DNA from: JBBSNV01 sp964458605
GTDB lineage: Bacteria > Pseudomonadota > Alphaproteobacteria > Reyranellales > JAQSWP01
Assembly (NCBI GenBank): GCA_964458605.1
Contig: CAYWLS010000006.1
Location: 1-64,000, forward strand
Length of the DNA stretch: 64,000 bases
Direction: 5' to 3'
The notes beneath the pieces are model-generated. The model ran no database searches and was not told the DNA's origin. It saw only the letters and a list, made by a program, of their open reading frames with translations. Both the position numbers and the translations under genes were made by a program. This document shows positions 1 to 8,106 of this stretch, in pieces; the stretch's first letter is position 1, and each line of letters begins with the position of its first letter.

Positions 1-17
1 TAAGCCATTGAATATAA

Positions 18-42
18 AAGATAAAAATGTCTTGTTTACAAT
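18..42 (+). promoter_or_regulatory. Candidate promoter and palindromic operator ahead of the CopD/norB pair
   Basis: The first 45 bases are strikingly AT-rich against a GC-rich background. Positions 37-42 read TACAAT, a good -10 box. Positions 18-33 (aagataaaaatgtctt) form an imperfect palindrome with outer arms AAGA/TCTT that would lie between -35 and -10. No convincing -35 box is seen at normal spacing. Nitric oxide reductase genes are commonly controlled by NO-responsive regulators (NsrR, NnrR/Dnr), and NsrR operators are AT-rich palindromes. Assignment to such a regulator is inference. The spacing to the first start codon is about 200 bp, which is long. Confidence 0.35.
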
Positions 43-250
43 AGAGTGGGAGTAGATGTGGCGCAGTCTTGCCGCCTGCCTGATCCGGGGGATCGTGGTG
101 ACGCTGGAGCGCAGTCGCGGTTGCTGCCCACACTCCTGACGCGGCGAACCAAGCCGTCGTCCTGCCGTCGTCGCATCGCGCGACGCCGCCGGGCGTCATG
201 AAAATGCTGGTGGCTTTCTTCGATCGGCCGCCGCCTTTGAAAGGCCTGCC

Positions 251-715
251 ATGGACGATTTCATCGTAGCCCGTATCGTGCACGTCGCCGCCGTCGTGCT
301 GTGGATCGGCGGCGTCGCCTTCGTCGCGCTGGTGGTGTTGCCCGCGGCACGCGGCGGCGATCGCTCCGACGAAGGGCTCGCCGCGTTCCACCGGATCGAG
401 CGGCGTTTTGCGCCTCAGGCGCGGATCTGGGTGCTGCTGGCAGGCGCCAGCGGGCTGTGGATGGTCTGGCGGGCCGATATGGCCGCCCGCTTCGCCGATT
501 GGCATTTCTGGTGGATGCACGCGATGGTCGCGCTCTGGCTGGGGTTCGCGCTGATGCTGTTCGTCGTCGAGCCTTTGTTCCTTCACCGTCGCATGGCCCG
601 TTCGGCCGACCCGGCGCGCGATCTGGCGCGGATGGAGCGACTGCACCGGCTGCTGCTGGCCGCCTCGCTGCTGACCGTGGCGGGCGCCGTCGGCGGCAGT
701 CATGGCCTGTTCTGA
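251..715 (+). CDS. CopD-like integral membrane protein next to norB
   Basis: This 154-residue protein has four hydrophobic segments (about residues 8-30, 58-75, 83-106 and 133-152), so it is an inner-membrane protein. It resembles the CopD/DUF2269-like four-helix fold: a His in the first helix (RIVHVAAV), a Trp-rich middle, and a His-rich HRRM segment after the third helix. Proteins of this type often sit beside nitric oxide reductase or heme-copper oxidase genes, where a heme or copper role is suspected but not proven. The start ATG gives the hydrophobic N-terminus expected of the family. norB follows on the same strand after a 191-bp gap, so co-transcription is plausible. Family assignment is moderate and the biochemical function is unknown. 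Confidence 0.7.
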   Translation: MDDFIVARIVHVAAVVLWIGGVAFVALVVLPAARGGDRSDEGLAAFHRIERRFAPQARIWVLLAGASGLWMVWRADMAARFADWHFWWMHAMVALWLGFALMLFVVEPLFLHRRMARSADPARDLARMERLHRLLLAASLLTVAGAVGGSHGLF

Positions 716-906
716 CGTCTGCCGTCCGAAGGCGCGCCGCGCAATGGCTGGGACGCAACCGCGTCGGCAACGATCGCGGCCGCGCGGGGCTCGTCGGCCG
801 TATTGCGCCGGCCCGCAACACGCCCGGTCGACGCCCTGATCGTTCCATGCCGGGAACCAACCCCGTTTCCAAGCGTCGCATCGGGAACGGTATTGGGAGA
901 ACGGCC

Positions 907-3321
907 ATGTCCGACCTGTCGAGCAAGCCGGACGGCGAGCCCTATGGGGCGGCCTCCGTCGATCCGGTCAGCGATATTCTCAAATGGGTTCTCCTGGCGG
1001 TGGCGGTGATCTGCTTTGGCCTGCTCGGCTGGGCGACCGTCCTGACCTATCGCGACGCTCCACCGCGTCCTGGCGCCTTCGTCGATGCAAGCGGGCAGGT
1101 CCTGATGACCGGCGACGATATCGTCGCGGGGAAAGGCGGCTTCCAGAAAGCCGACCTGATGGACTACGGCAGCATCTACGGCATGGGCTCCTATTTCGGG
1201 GAGGACTACACCGCCTCGGCGCTGGTTCGGCTCGGCGTGCTGACCAAGCAGAGCCTGGCCAATACCAGCGCCACGCCGCCGGCGACCAAGGCGCCCGGCA
1301 ACAAATCGCTCGCCGATACCGGCCCTGCCGGCACGCCGCCCGAACCCACCACGCCGGCCCCGCCGACGACCTCCGCGGCGCTGGCCGATGCGCTCCTCAC
1401 CGCGACGATGCAGAAGCAGCTTCAGGGGATCGATCTCACCCAGCCGCGCGTCGTCCTGCCCGACGCGGTCGCCAAGGCGGTGCGCGCGTTGCAGGTGGAG
1501 CTGGCGACCAAGCTCGACACCGTCAACCTCTCCGCCGGCTGGGTTCCGGCCAAGAGCCTCGATCCCAAGCTGCGGGCGCAAACGGCGGACTTCATCATCT
1601 ACTCGGCGCTGACGACGGTGGCGCGCCGCCCCGGCATGACCTCGTCATGGACGGAGAACTGGCCGTTCGAGCCGTCGGTGGGCAACACACCGACGACGAA
1701 CACCTTCCGCTGGACCTGGATCAGCTTCTGCTTCACGTTCTTCGCGATGGGCTTCGTGCTGTGGCTGTACCGGGCCTATCTCGACCATCCCGACGACGCA
1801 CCGATGGAGCGCAAGCTTGCCCGCTATCTCGCGCTCACCCCCAGCCAGCGCAAGACCGGCAAATATTTCGTGGTCGCGGCGCTGGTGTTCCTCGCCTCGC
1901 AGGCGGCCGGCGCGGTGATGGCCCATTCCTACTATGATCGCGAGACTTTCTACGGCATTCAGCTCAACTACATCCTGCCCTACAACTTCCTGAGGAGTTT
2001 CCACCTTCAGGCGCCGATCATCTGGATCGGCCTCGGCTGGATCGCCAGCGGCCTGTTTCTCGCCCCCGCCATCGCCGGAGGGCGTGAAGCCAAGGGCCAG
2101 GGGTTCCTCGTCGATCTGCTGTTCTGGGTATCGCTGTTCGTCGTCGTGGCCGCGCTGGTCGGCAACTATCTCGGCATCCAGGGCGTGATCGACCAGGGTT
2201 GGTTCTGGATCGGCAACCAGGGCCTGTCCTACATCCAGCTTGGCCGCTTCTGGCAGATATGCTTCTTCGCCGCCTTGCTGTCGTGGAGCATCCTGATGTT
2301 CCGCGCGCTGTGGCCGACGCGCGACGTGGTGATCACGGCGACGCGCCGATTCTGGTCCGGCCAGATACGGCTCGAGCATTTGATCTGGGCGGCAACCCTG
2401 AACGTGGCGCTGCTGTACGTGTTCGGCATGATCCCGCTCACCGGCATCGAGAAGTCGTTCACCATCACCGACTTCTGGCGCTGGTGGGTGGTCCATCTGT
2501 GGGTCGAGCAATCGTTCGAGTTCTTCGCGGTCGCGATCAGCGCCTATCTGCTGATGTCGCTCGGCCTCGTGTCGCGCAAGCTCGCCGAGCGCTCGGTCTA
2601 TCTGGAGCTGATCCTGATCTTTCTCGGCGGCGTGCTCGGCACCGGACATCACCTGTATTGGGGCGGGGGCCCCAGCATGTGGGTGCCGCTCGGCACGATG
2701 TTCTCGTTCATCGAGGTGCTGCCGCTGGTCTTGCTGATCCTGGAGGCGATCCAGCAGCACCGGCTGATCAAGAGCGCGGCCACGTTCGACTACAACCTCG
2801 CCTACACTTACATCCTGGGCTCGGCGTTCTGGAATTTCGTCGGTGCCGGCGTGTTCGGCGGCGGCACGCTCAACGCGCCGCTGGTCAACTACTACGAGCA
2901 TGGCACGTTCCTGACGCTCAACCACGCCCATTCCTCGCTGTTCGGCGCATTCGGGCTGCTGGCGCTCGGTCTGATCTACTTCTGTCTGCGCTATCGCGCC
3001 GGGCCGAACGCGGCATTCGACCAGCGGCCCGGCTATATCGCCTTCTGGTGTTACAATATCGGTTTGCTGATGTGGATCGTGCTGCATTTCTTCCCGATCG
3101 GCTGGCCGCAGCTCGACGCGGTTTACGAGCATGGCTTCGCCTGGGCGCGCAGCCAGGCCTTCTATGACAGCACCAGGGTTTGGCAGTGGATGCGGTTGCC
3201 GGGTGATCTGGTGTTTTCCGCCGGCGCGCTGGTGATGGGTTGGGATATCCTCGTCAAGCTGCGGCGGCGTCCGGCCGCCAATCCGGCCACCGCCAACCGG
3301 CGGCCGGCGGCGGCGCCTTAG
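907..3321 (+). CDS. norB: Quinol-dependent nitric oxide reductase, single-subunit qNor
   Basis: This 804-residue heme-copper oxidase superfamily protein reduces two NO to N2O in the inner membrane with quinol electrons. The N-terminal extension (one TM at about 25-45, then a periplasmic domain to about 265) replaces NorC, and no norC lies nearby, so it is the quinol type. About 12-13 TM helices follow. Expected metal ligands are visible: His366 (heme b), His530 and Glu534 in HLWVE, His581-His582 in GTGHHLYW (FeB), and His673/His675 in LNHAHSS (hemes b3 and b). The ATG at 907 is chosen because it begins a typical short cytoplasmic leader; the open frame runs further upstream without homology. 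Residues 118-160 form a Pro/Ala/Thr-rich insertion in the periplasmic domain. The C-terminus is Arg/Pro/Ala-rich. Confidence 0.95.
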   Translation: MSDLSSKPDGEPYGAASVDPVSDILKWVLLAVAVICFGLLGWATVLTYRDAPPRPGAFVDASGQVLMTGDDIVAGKGGFQKADLMDYGSIYGMGSYFGEDYTASALVRLGVLTKQSLANTSATPPATKAPGNKSLADTGPAGTPPEPTTPAPPTTSAALADALLTATMQKQLQGIDLTQPRVVLPDAVAKAVRALQVELATKLDTVNLSAGWVPAKSLDPKLRAQTADFIIYSALTTVARRPGMTSSWTENWPFEPSVGNTPTTNTFRWTWISFCFTFFAMGFVLWLYRAYLDHPDDAPMERKLARYLALTPSQRKTGKYFVVAALVFLASQAAGAVMAHSYYDRETFYGIQLNYILPYNFLRSFHLQAPIIWIGLGWIASGLFLAPAIAGGREAKGQGFLVDLLFWVSLFVVVAALVGNYLGIQGVIDQGWFWIGNQGLSYIQLGRFWQICFFAALLSWSILMFRALWPTRDVVITATRRFWSGQIRLEHLIWAATLNVALLYVFGMIPLTGIEKSFTITDFWRWWVVHLWVEQSFEFFAVAISAYLLMSLGLVSRKLAERSVYLELILIFLGGVLGTGHHLYWGGGPSMWVPLGTMFSFIEVLPLVLLILEAIQQHRLIKSAATFDYNLAYTYILGSAFWNFVGAGVFGGGTLNAPLVNYYEHGTFLTLNHAHSSLFGAFGLLALGLIYFCLRYRAGPNAAFDQRPGYIAFWCYNIGLLMWIVLHFFPIGWPQLDAVYEHGFAWARSQAFYDSTRVWQWMRLPGDLVFSAGALVMGWDILVKLRRRPAANPATANRRPAAAP

Positions 3322-3422
3322 GCGCCGGCGTTTCCCCTGGCCGCTTGCATGGTGACGGCGCACGGCATCATGCTTTGATCGCGCCGGTAGCGTTCGATGG
3401 AAGCCGTGGAGGGACGAGGACG

Positions 3423-3866
3423 ATGAAGATGCCGGCCCGCAACAGCCCGGGCAAGGCCAGGACGGCGCCAGCGACAACCGCGATCGCGGGCGACAAGTCG
3501 TCGTCCCAGCTGATCGACGCCCGCATCAGGGAACTGGGCGACTGGCGCGGCGCCACCTTGTCCCGCGTCCGGGCGATGATCAAGCAGGCCGTGCCCGACG
3601 TGGTCGAGACCTGGAAGTGGCGCGGCGTGCCGGTGTGGGAGAAGGGCGGCATCATCTGCACCGGCGAGACCTACAAGGCGGTGGTCAAGCTGACCTTCGC
3701 CCGGGGGGCGTCGCTGCCCGATCCCAAGCATCTGTTCAACGCCAGCCTGGACGGCAATATGCGCCGCGCCATCGACATTCCCGAGGGCGGCAAGATCGAC
3801 GCGACGGCGTTCAAGGCGCTGGTCAAGGCGGCGGTGCAACTGAACGGCGCGAAGAAAGCGAAGTGA
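3423..3866 (+). CDS. DUF1801 (YdhG-like) domain protein
   Basis: This small soluble protein of 147 residues has the DUF1801 pattern: a helical start (LIDARIRELGDWRG), the ETWKWRGVPVW strand region, then a beta sheet and a closing helix (FKALVKAAVQLN). Members of this family resemble YdhG/YjbR-like alpha/beta folds and have no established reaction. The N-terminal 25 residues are basic and low in complexity. The start at 3423 follows a GGAGGG-type ribosome binding site about 8 bases upstream. It is monocistronic and converges on the methyltransferase gene that follows. Confidence 0.8.
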   Translation: MKMPARNSPGKARTAPATTAIAGDKSSSQLIDARIRELGDWRGATLSRVRAMIKQAVPDVVETWKWRGVPVWEKGGIICTGETYKAVVKLTFARGASLPDPKHLFNASLDGNMRRAIDIPEGGKIDATAFKALVKAAVQLNGAKKAK

Positions 3867-3907
3867 CTGATGCGCTGACGAAGAAAGAAGAGCCGCCGGG
3901 CAGGATT

Positions 3908-3935
3908 GCCGCCCGCCCTGGGCGCGACGGGCGGC
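3908..3935. terminator. Stem-loop between convergent genes
   Basis: An 8-bp perfect GC stem (gccgcccg / cgggcggc) with a 12-base loop lies between the stop of the DUF1801 gene and the stop of the opposing methyltransferase. It could end transcription from both sides, but there is no clear U-tract on either side. Confidence 0.4.
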
Positions 3936-3942
3936 GAATGCG

Positions 3943-4773
3943 TCAGTTCTTGCGGACGATCACTTCGAGATATTCGCCCGGCGCCACCAGGGTGCCGTCG
4001 CGGGCGGTGTTGAATTCGCCCATCAGCGCCAGCAGGTCGGCTTCCAGTTTGCCGCGCGTCTCCGGGTCGATCGCGGCGAAGGCCTTCAGCACCGGGCCGT
4101 AATAGCTGCGGAACATGTCCAGCCAGTGCGCCGGCGATTTGTAGCGGAACACGAAGTTGCGCGAGGTCGCCTCGACCGTGCCGTCCTTGCCGAACAGCGT
4201 CTGCAGATGCGCCCGGTCGCCCCACAGCGCCGGCGACTTCAGGCCCGGCGCCGGCGGCACGTACTTGCCGATGGCCTTGAACAGCCGGCCGATGAAGCCC
4301 TCCGGCGTCCAGTTGGCCAGCCCGACCTTGCCGCCCTTCTTCGTCACCCGCAGCAGCTCGCGCGCCGCCTGCGCCTGGTTGGGCGCGAACATCACGCCGA
4401 AGGTCGACAGTACGGCATCGAAACTGTTGTCCGGGTAGGGCAGAGACTCGGCATCGGCCTGCTCGAACTTCACCTTGAGCCCGTCGGCCTGGGCGCGCTG
4501 GCGGCCGCGCTCCAGCAGCTCGGGCAGGTAGTCGGTCGAGGTGACATCGGCGAAGCGCCGCGCCGCCGCCAGCGTGGCGTTGCCGTTGCCCGCCGCCACG
4601 TCCAGCACCTTCCAGGTGCTGCGCAGGTCGAGCGCCTCGCACAGGCTCTCGCCGACGATCTGCAGGGTGGCGCCGATCAGGGCATAGTCGCCGGAGCTCC
4701 AGGCCTGGCGCTGGCGGCCCTTGATGGCGTCGAAATCCACAGTCGCGGCAGGCGAAACCGTCTGGATATTCAT
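3943..4773 (-). CDS. Class I SAM-dependent methyltransferase
   Basis: This 276-residue protein has a Rossmann-type methyltransferase domain. Motif I is VLDVAAGNGNATL (about residues 57-69), the acidic residue after strand 2 is in STDYLPELL, motif II/III is FEQADAESLPY, and the post-motif strand is DAVLSTFGVMFAP. The architecture is that of Methyltransf_11/25 enzymes such as UbiE-like or small-molecule methyltransferases. The substrate cannot be told from sequence. The start MNIQTV is preferred over an ATG seven codons upstream because GGAGA lies 7 bases before it. The gene converges on the DUF1801 gene and is divergent from the AraC-type regulator at 4948, separated by about 175 bp, so that regulator may act on it. 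Confidence 0.85.
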   Translation of the reverse strand: MNIQTVSPAATVDFDAIKGRQRQAWSSGDYALIGATLQIVGESLCEALDLRSTWKVLDVAAGNGNATLAAARRFADVTSTDYLPELLERGRQRAQADGLKVKFEQADAESLPYPDNSFDAVLSTFGVMFAPNQAQAARELLRVTKKGGKVGLANWTPEGFIGRLFKAIGKYVPPAPGLKSPALWGDRAHLQTLFGKDGTVEATSRNFVFRYKSPAHWLDMFRSYYGPVLKAFAAIDPETRGKLEADLLALMGEFNTARDGTLVAPGEYLEVIVRKN

Positions 4774-4947
4774 TTTGCGTCTCCAGTCATGCACCCGCGT
4801 TGTTGCGGGCTGGTGGCAGCTAACCTAGGGTCGGTGCGGGGGGCGGCGAATGACCGGCCGTCCGCATCGCTTGATGCGGCGTCGGTCGATGGGCGGGCGG
4901 ATGATCGACCGTCTTGGCGGCACGATCAGGCGTCTGGCGGAGCAGCC

Positions 4948-5916
4948 ATGGACATTCTTTCGGACGTGCTGAAGACAGTTCGCCTGACAGGCGCGGCGTA
5001 TTTCGACGTGGTGACCCGCGCGCCCTGGGTGGCGGAGCAGCCGACGCGCGAGCTGGTGCTGCCCCGGATCCTGCCCGGCGCGCAGCACCTGGTGTCGTAT
5101 CACGTGGTCACCGAAGGCGGCTGCTACGCCAGCCTGGTCGACGGTGCGCCGATCGAAGTCAGGGGCGGCGAGGTGGTCGTGTTCACGCGCGGCGATCCGC
5201 ATGTACTGTCGAGCGCGCCCGGCATGCGCGCCACGCCCGTCACGCCCGACGTGTTCGATGCCGTCATGGGCGGGCCGCTGCCCTTCGCCGTCGCCTATGG
5301 CGATTCCGGCCCGGTCACCGCCAAGCTGGTATGCGGCTTCCTGGCCTGCGACGCCACGCCGTTCAATCCGCTGCTCGAACACCTGCCGGCCGTGATCAAG
5401 GCGGGCAGCGCGCCGGACGATCGCGACAACTGGCTGGGTCATTTCATCCGCCTTGCCACCGCCGAAGCCTCCAGCGGGCGCGCCGGGCGCGAGAGCGTGC
5501 TGGCCAAGCTCAGCGAACTGATGTTCGTCGAGGTGATTCGCCGTCACCTGGAGTCGCTGCCGCCGGAACAGGCCGGGTGGCTGGCCGGCCTGCGCGATCC
5601 CTATGTGGGCAAGGCGCTGTCGCTGATGCATCGCGAGCCGGCCCGCGACTGGACCATCGAGGCGCTGGCCAGGGAGGTGGCGCTGTCGCGCTCGGTGCTG
5701 GCGGAGCGCTTCGCCGATCTGCTGGGCATGGGGCCGATGCACTATTTGTCGCGCTGGCGCATGCAGATCGCCGCCGGGCTGTTGAGCGCCGGCAGCGTCA
5801 ACATCGCCCAGGTGGCGGAACAGACCGGCTACGGCTCGGAAGCCGCCTTCAGCCGCGCGTTCAAGAAGCTGGTGGGCGTGCCGCCCTCGGCCTGGCGCCA
5901 GGGCGAGCGGGGATAG
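4948..5916 (+). CDS. AraC-family transcriptional regulator with N-terminal cupin domain
   Basis: This 322-residue regulator has an N-terminal cupin_6-type sensor domain (roughly 5-190, with IEVRGGEVVVF and HVLSSAPG) and a C-terminal AraC/XylS DNA-binding domain with two helix-turn-helix motifs (about 225-315: WTIEALAREVALSRSVL and VNIAQVAEQTGYGSEAAFSRAFK). The family usually senses a small molecule and often controls an adjacent divergent gene, here the methyltransferase at 3943-4773. The open frame extends far upstream, but the homology begins at the MDILSDVL start at 4948. The ligand is unknown. The DUF488 gene follows 50 bp downstream on the same strand. Confidence 0.9.
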   Translation: MDILSDVLKTVRLTGAAYFDVVTRAPWVAEQPTRELVLPRILPGAQHLVSYHVVTEGGCYASLVDGAPIEVRGGEVVVFTRGDPHVLSSAPGMRATPVTPDVFDAVMGGPLPFAVAYGDSGPVTAKLVCGFLACDATPFNPLLEHLPAVIKAGSAPDDRDNWLGHFIRLATAEASSGRAGRESVLAKLSELMFVEVIRRHLESLPPEQAGWLAGLRDPYVGKALSLMHREPARDWTIEALAREVALSRSVLAERFADLLGMGPMHYLSRWRMQIAAGLLSAGSVNIAQVAEQTGYGSEAAFSRAFKKLVGVPPSAWRQGERG

Positions 5917-5966
5917 GCGGGGCCGCTCGCGCGTTGCCTCTGCCGGGCACGCGTTGGCGAGAAACC

Positions 5967-6515
5967 ATGATAGTCGCGCAATTCACCACCATCGGCCATT
6001 CCAGCCGCAGCCTGGGCGAATTCATCGCCATGCTGGGCGACGCGCAGGTCGGCCTGCTGCTCGACGTGCGCGCTTTTCCCCGCTCGCGCAGCAATCCGGT
6101 TTTCAATATCGACAGCCTGCCGGCGGCGCTGCAGCAGGCCGGGATCGGCTATCGCCACTGGCCCGAATTCGGCGGCCGCCGGCCGCGGCAGGCCGGCGTG
6201 GACGAAAGTCTCAACGCGCTGTGGCGGGTGCAGAGCTTTCACAACTACGCCGACTATGCGCTGGGCCGGTGTTTCGGCGCCGCATTCGACGAGCTGGTCG
6301 GGCTGGGCCAAAAGCGCCGCGTAGCGTTGATGTGTTCGGAGGCGGTGTGGTGGCGCTGCCATCGCCGCATCATCGCCGACTACCTGCTGCTGAACGGTCA
6401 CGCGGTCGACCATCTGATGGCGCCGGGCCAGATCCTCCACGCGACGCCGACGCCTGGCGCGCAGCGTACGGCGCAGGGCAGGGTGGTCTATCCCGCCGAT
6501 CGCGATCCGCTTTAG
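5967..6515 (+). CDS. DUF488 family protein
   Basis: This 182-residue protein has the DUF488 signatures: TIGHSSRSLGEF at the start, LLDVRAFPRSRSNP, the YRHWPEFGG stretch and the conserved cysteine/CHR segment CSEAVWWRCHRRII. DUF488 proteins are widespread and uncharacterised; the conserved Cys and His residues hint at metal or nucleic-acid binding. The start at 5967 matches the family N-terminus. Its 3' end overlaps the opposing metallophosphoesterase gene by 4 bp, so the two stop codons interlock. It probably shares a transcript with the AraC regulator upstream. Confidence 0.85.
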   Translation: MIVAQFTTIGHSSRSLGEFIAMLGDAQVGLLLDVRAFPRSRSNPVFNIDSLPAALQQAGIGYRHWPEFGGRRPRQAGVDESLNALWRVQSFHNYADYALGRCFGAAFDELVGLGQKRRVALMCSEAVWWRCHRRIIADYLLLNGHAVDHLMAPGQILHATPTPGAQRTAQGRVVYPADRDPL

Positions 6516-7279
6516 GTCACCGCGACGGTGAAGCCCGGCTCGAAGCGCGCGTTCTCGATCGCGCCGTCCTTGCTGTAGCCGCGGGGATTGCACAGCACCC
6601 GCGTTCCATCGACCCGGTAGTCGAAGCTGTCATGGGTGTGGCCGTGGATCCACAGCGCCGCCCGCCGGCCCCGCAGCAGCCGCTCGGCATCCGACACGAA
6701 GCACGGGTTGAGCAGCGACTGGGCGAAGCGGGGATGGATGCTCTGCGCCGAAGGCGCATGATGGGTCACCACCACCGTCGGTCCGGCGAAGGGCTGCGCC
6801 AGTTGGGTGTCGAGCCAGGCGGTATTGGCGGCGAACAGCTCGGTGGTGTGCTGCGGCGAAAGGATCCTGTCCGACGGCCCCTCGCCGATGCGGACGCGGC
6901 TGAAGTCGCGCATCAGCCGCTGCGCCTCTGCCATGGCGCGGGCCCGAAGCTCGCCGTCGCCGGCGATGCGGAAGTCGGTCCACAAGGTGCTGCCCAGGAA
7001 GCGCACGCCGTTCAGCTGCAGCGCCTGGTTGTCGAGCACATGCACATGCGTGCCGGCGCATAGCCGCCGCAGCTCGCGCGCCACGCCCGCCAGGCTGGAG
7101 CCGTAGAATTCGTGATTGCCCGGCACGTATACGACCGGCTGCTCGAAGCCCAGCGCCCATTCGACGGCGGTGGCGGGCCGGGCGATGTCGCCGGCCAACA
7201 CGACGACATCGGCGTCGCTGCGTGGTCGTTCCATGCCCTGGAAGTTCAAATGCAGGTCGGACAGGATATGGAGCTTCAT
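6512..7279 (-). CDS. Calcineurin-like metallophosphoesterase
   Basis: This 255-residue protein carries the dinuclear metal phosphoesterase motifs in order: DLHLN (residues 8-12, D-x-H), VLAGDIA (G-D), VPGNHEFYG (GNHE), VVTHHAPS (H) and HGHTHDSFD near the C-terminus. It is predicted to hydrolyse phosphoesters in the cytoplasm; the substrate is unknown. Related proteins are annotated simply as metallophosphoesterases or YfcE/Ser-Thr phosphatase-like. The start MKLHILSD at 7279 is the standard family start; the longer open frame upstream has no homology. It converges on the DUF488 gene. Confidence 0.88.
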   Translation of the reverse strand: MKLHILSDLHLNFQGMERPRSDADVVVLAGDIARPATAVEWALGFEQPVVYVPGNHEFYGSSLAGVARELRRLCAGTHVHVLDNQALQLNGVRFLGSTLWTDFRIAGDGELRARAMAEAQRLMRDFSRVRIGEGPSDRILSPQHTTELFAANTAWLDTQLAQPFAGPTVVVTHHAPSAQSIHPRFAQSLLNPCFVSDAERLLRGRRAALWIHGHTHDSFDYRVDGTRVLCNPRGYSKDGAIENARFEPGFTVAVT

Positions 7280-7362
7280 CGCCTTGCCTCGCTGGCGCAG
7301 ACGGCCAGGGTACAACGGATCGAGCGGACGGAAGCAGCGGCAAAGTGGCAGCGCCCAAACGC

Positions 7363-7398
7363 CGGACGGCATCCCGGCGCGCGCCGGGATGCCGTCCG
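7363..7398. repeat. Perfect 36-bp palindrome
   Basis: Two 18-base arms (7363-7380 and 7381-7398) are exact reverse complements with no spacer. The palindrome lies 18 bp beyond the stop of the katG remnant and about 84 bp upstream of the metallophosphoesterase start. As RNA from the minus strand it would form a very stable hairpin, but no U-run follows. It could be the terminator of the former katG gene or a REP-like element. Confidence 0.75.
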
Positions 7399-7415
7399 CT
7401 GCTCGGCCGGTATGC

Positions 7416-7938
7416 TTAAGCCTTGAGGTCGAACCGATCCGCGTTCATCACCTTGTTCCAGGCCGCCACGAAGTCGCGGGCGAACTTCGCCTTGGCGTCG
7501 GTCTTGTCGCCGTATTTCGGCTTGATCGGCCACAGCAACCGGCACGCCTTGTCGAGATTGGCGTTGTCGGGCCAGGAATTCAGCGGTGCGAAATGCCGCT
7601 GCCCGCCGTCCGCGCCGCCGCGGCCGTCGGCGATGCGATAGGTGCCGGCGCTATGCCAGGCCGGCGGATGAAAGGCCCGCCGTAATGGCCGAAATCGGCC
7701 GGCCCTGCGAATCGGTCATCGGCGCGCGCAGATCGGCGATCGCGGCATCGAGGTCGAGGCTCTTGAACGCCGTGGCGCAGTCGCACGAGGCGCCCATCGG
7801 GTTGGAGCGCGGCACGTGCTGGTTCAGCCGCTGCACGTCGACCTGTTCGGGCCACCAATCGCGATTGCTGCGGCCCGCTTCGCTTTTGGCGCCATGCATG
7901 ACCGGGCATTCGCCTTTGTCGTCCGTCGCGCCGTCCAT
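7416..7938 (-). pseudogene. katG: katG remnant: catalase-peroxidase with frameshifts and large internal deletion
   Basis: Reading the minus strand across three frames recovers both ends of a catalase-peroxidase. Frame 1 (from ATG 7938) gives the N-terminus with CPVMHG, SNRDWWPEQ and FKSLDLDAAI up to APMTDSQ. A 7-base loss near 7703 removes DWW and shifts frame to PADFGHYGGPFIR. A second shift near 7663 leads to WHSAGTYRIADGRGGA, LNSWPDNANLDKA and RLLWPIKPKYG. Near 7500 this jumps directly to the family C-terminus FARDFVAAWNKVMN...DRFDLKA and TAA. About 174 codons remain of the usual ~720-740, so most of both peroxidase domains is gone. No active enzyme can be made. It looks like a decayed gene rather than a fragment at a mobile-element boundary. 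Confidence 0.9.
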
Positions 7939-8106
7939 CGTACCCGACGCTGGCTTTGGCGGGCGATGGAGAGTCTGGTGCCGAGCGGTGCGATGTATAG
8001 TTGATCGATCGGGATTTTATGATCGGACAGACCGATCAATCGGGCGGGATATGCGAGATCGGGTCGATGCCGGACGGCGGTGTCGATGCCGCCCGGCGTT
8101 CTGCCC

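Noticed and set aside
301..906. Upstream in-frame extension of norB to position 301
   Set aside because: It overlaps the CopD-like gene in another frame, is Arg-rich without homology, and the normal qNor start is at 907.
1645..3477. Long antisense open frame (610 codons) opposite norB
   Set aside because: High GC gives long shadow frames; composition is Arg/Gln/His-rich with no domain, and the plus strand is clearly norB.
8000..8045. Inverted repeat ttgatcg...cgatcaa upstream of the katG remnant, considered as an FNR/Rrf2-type site
   Set aside because: Spacing between arms is too long for an FNR box and the downstream gene is dead; left as unassigned.
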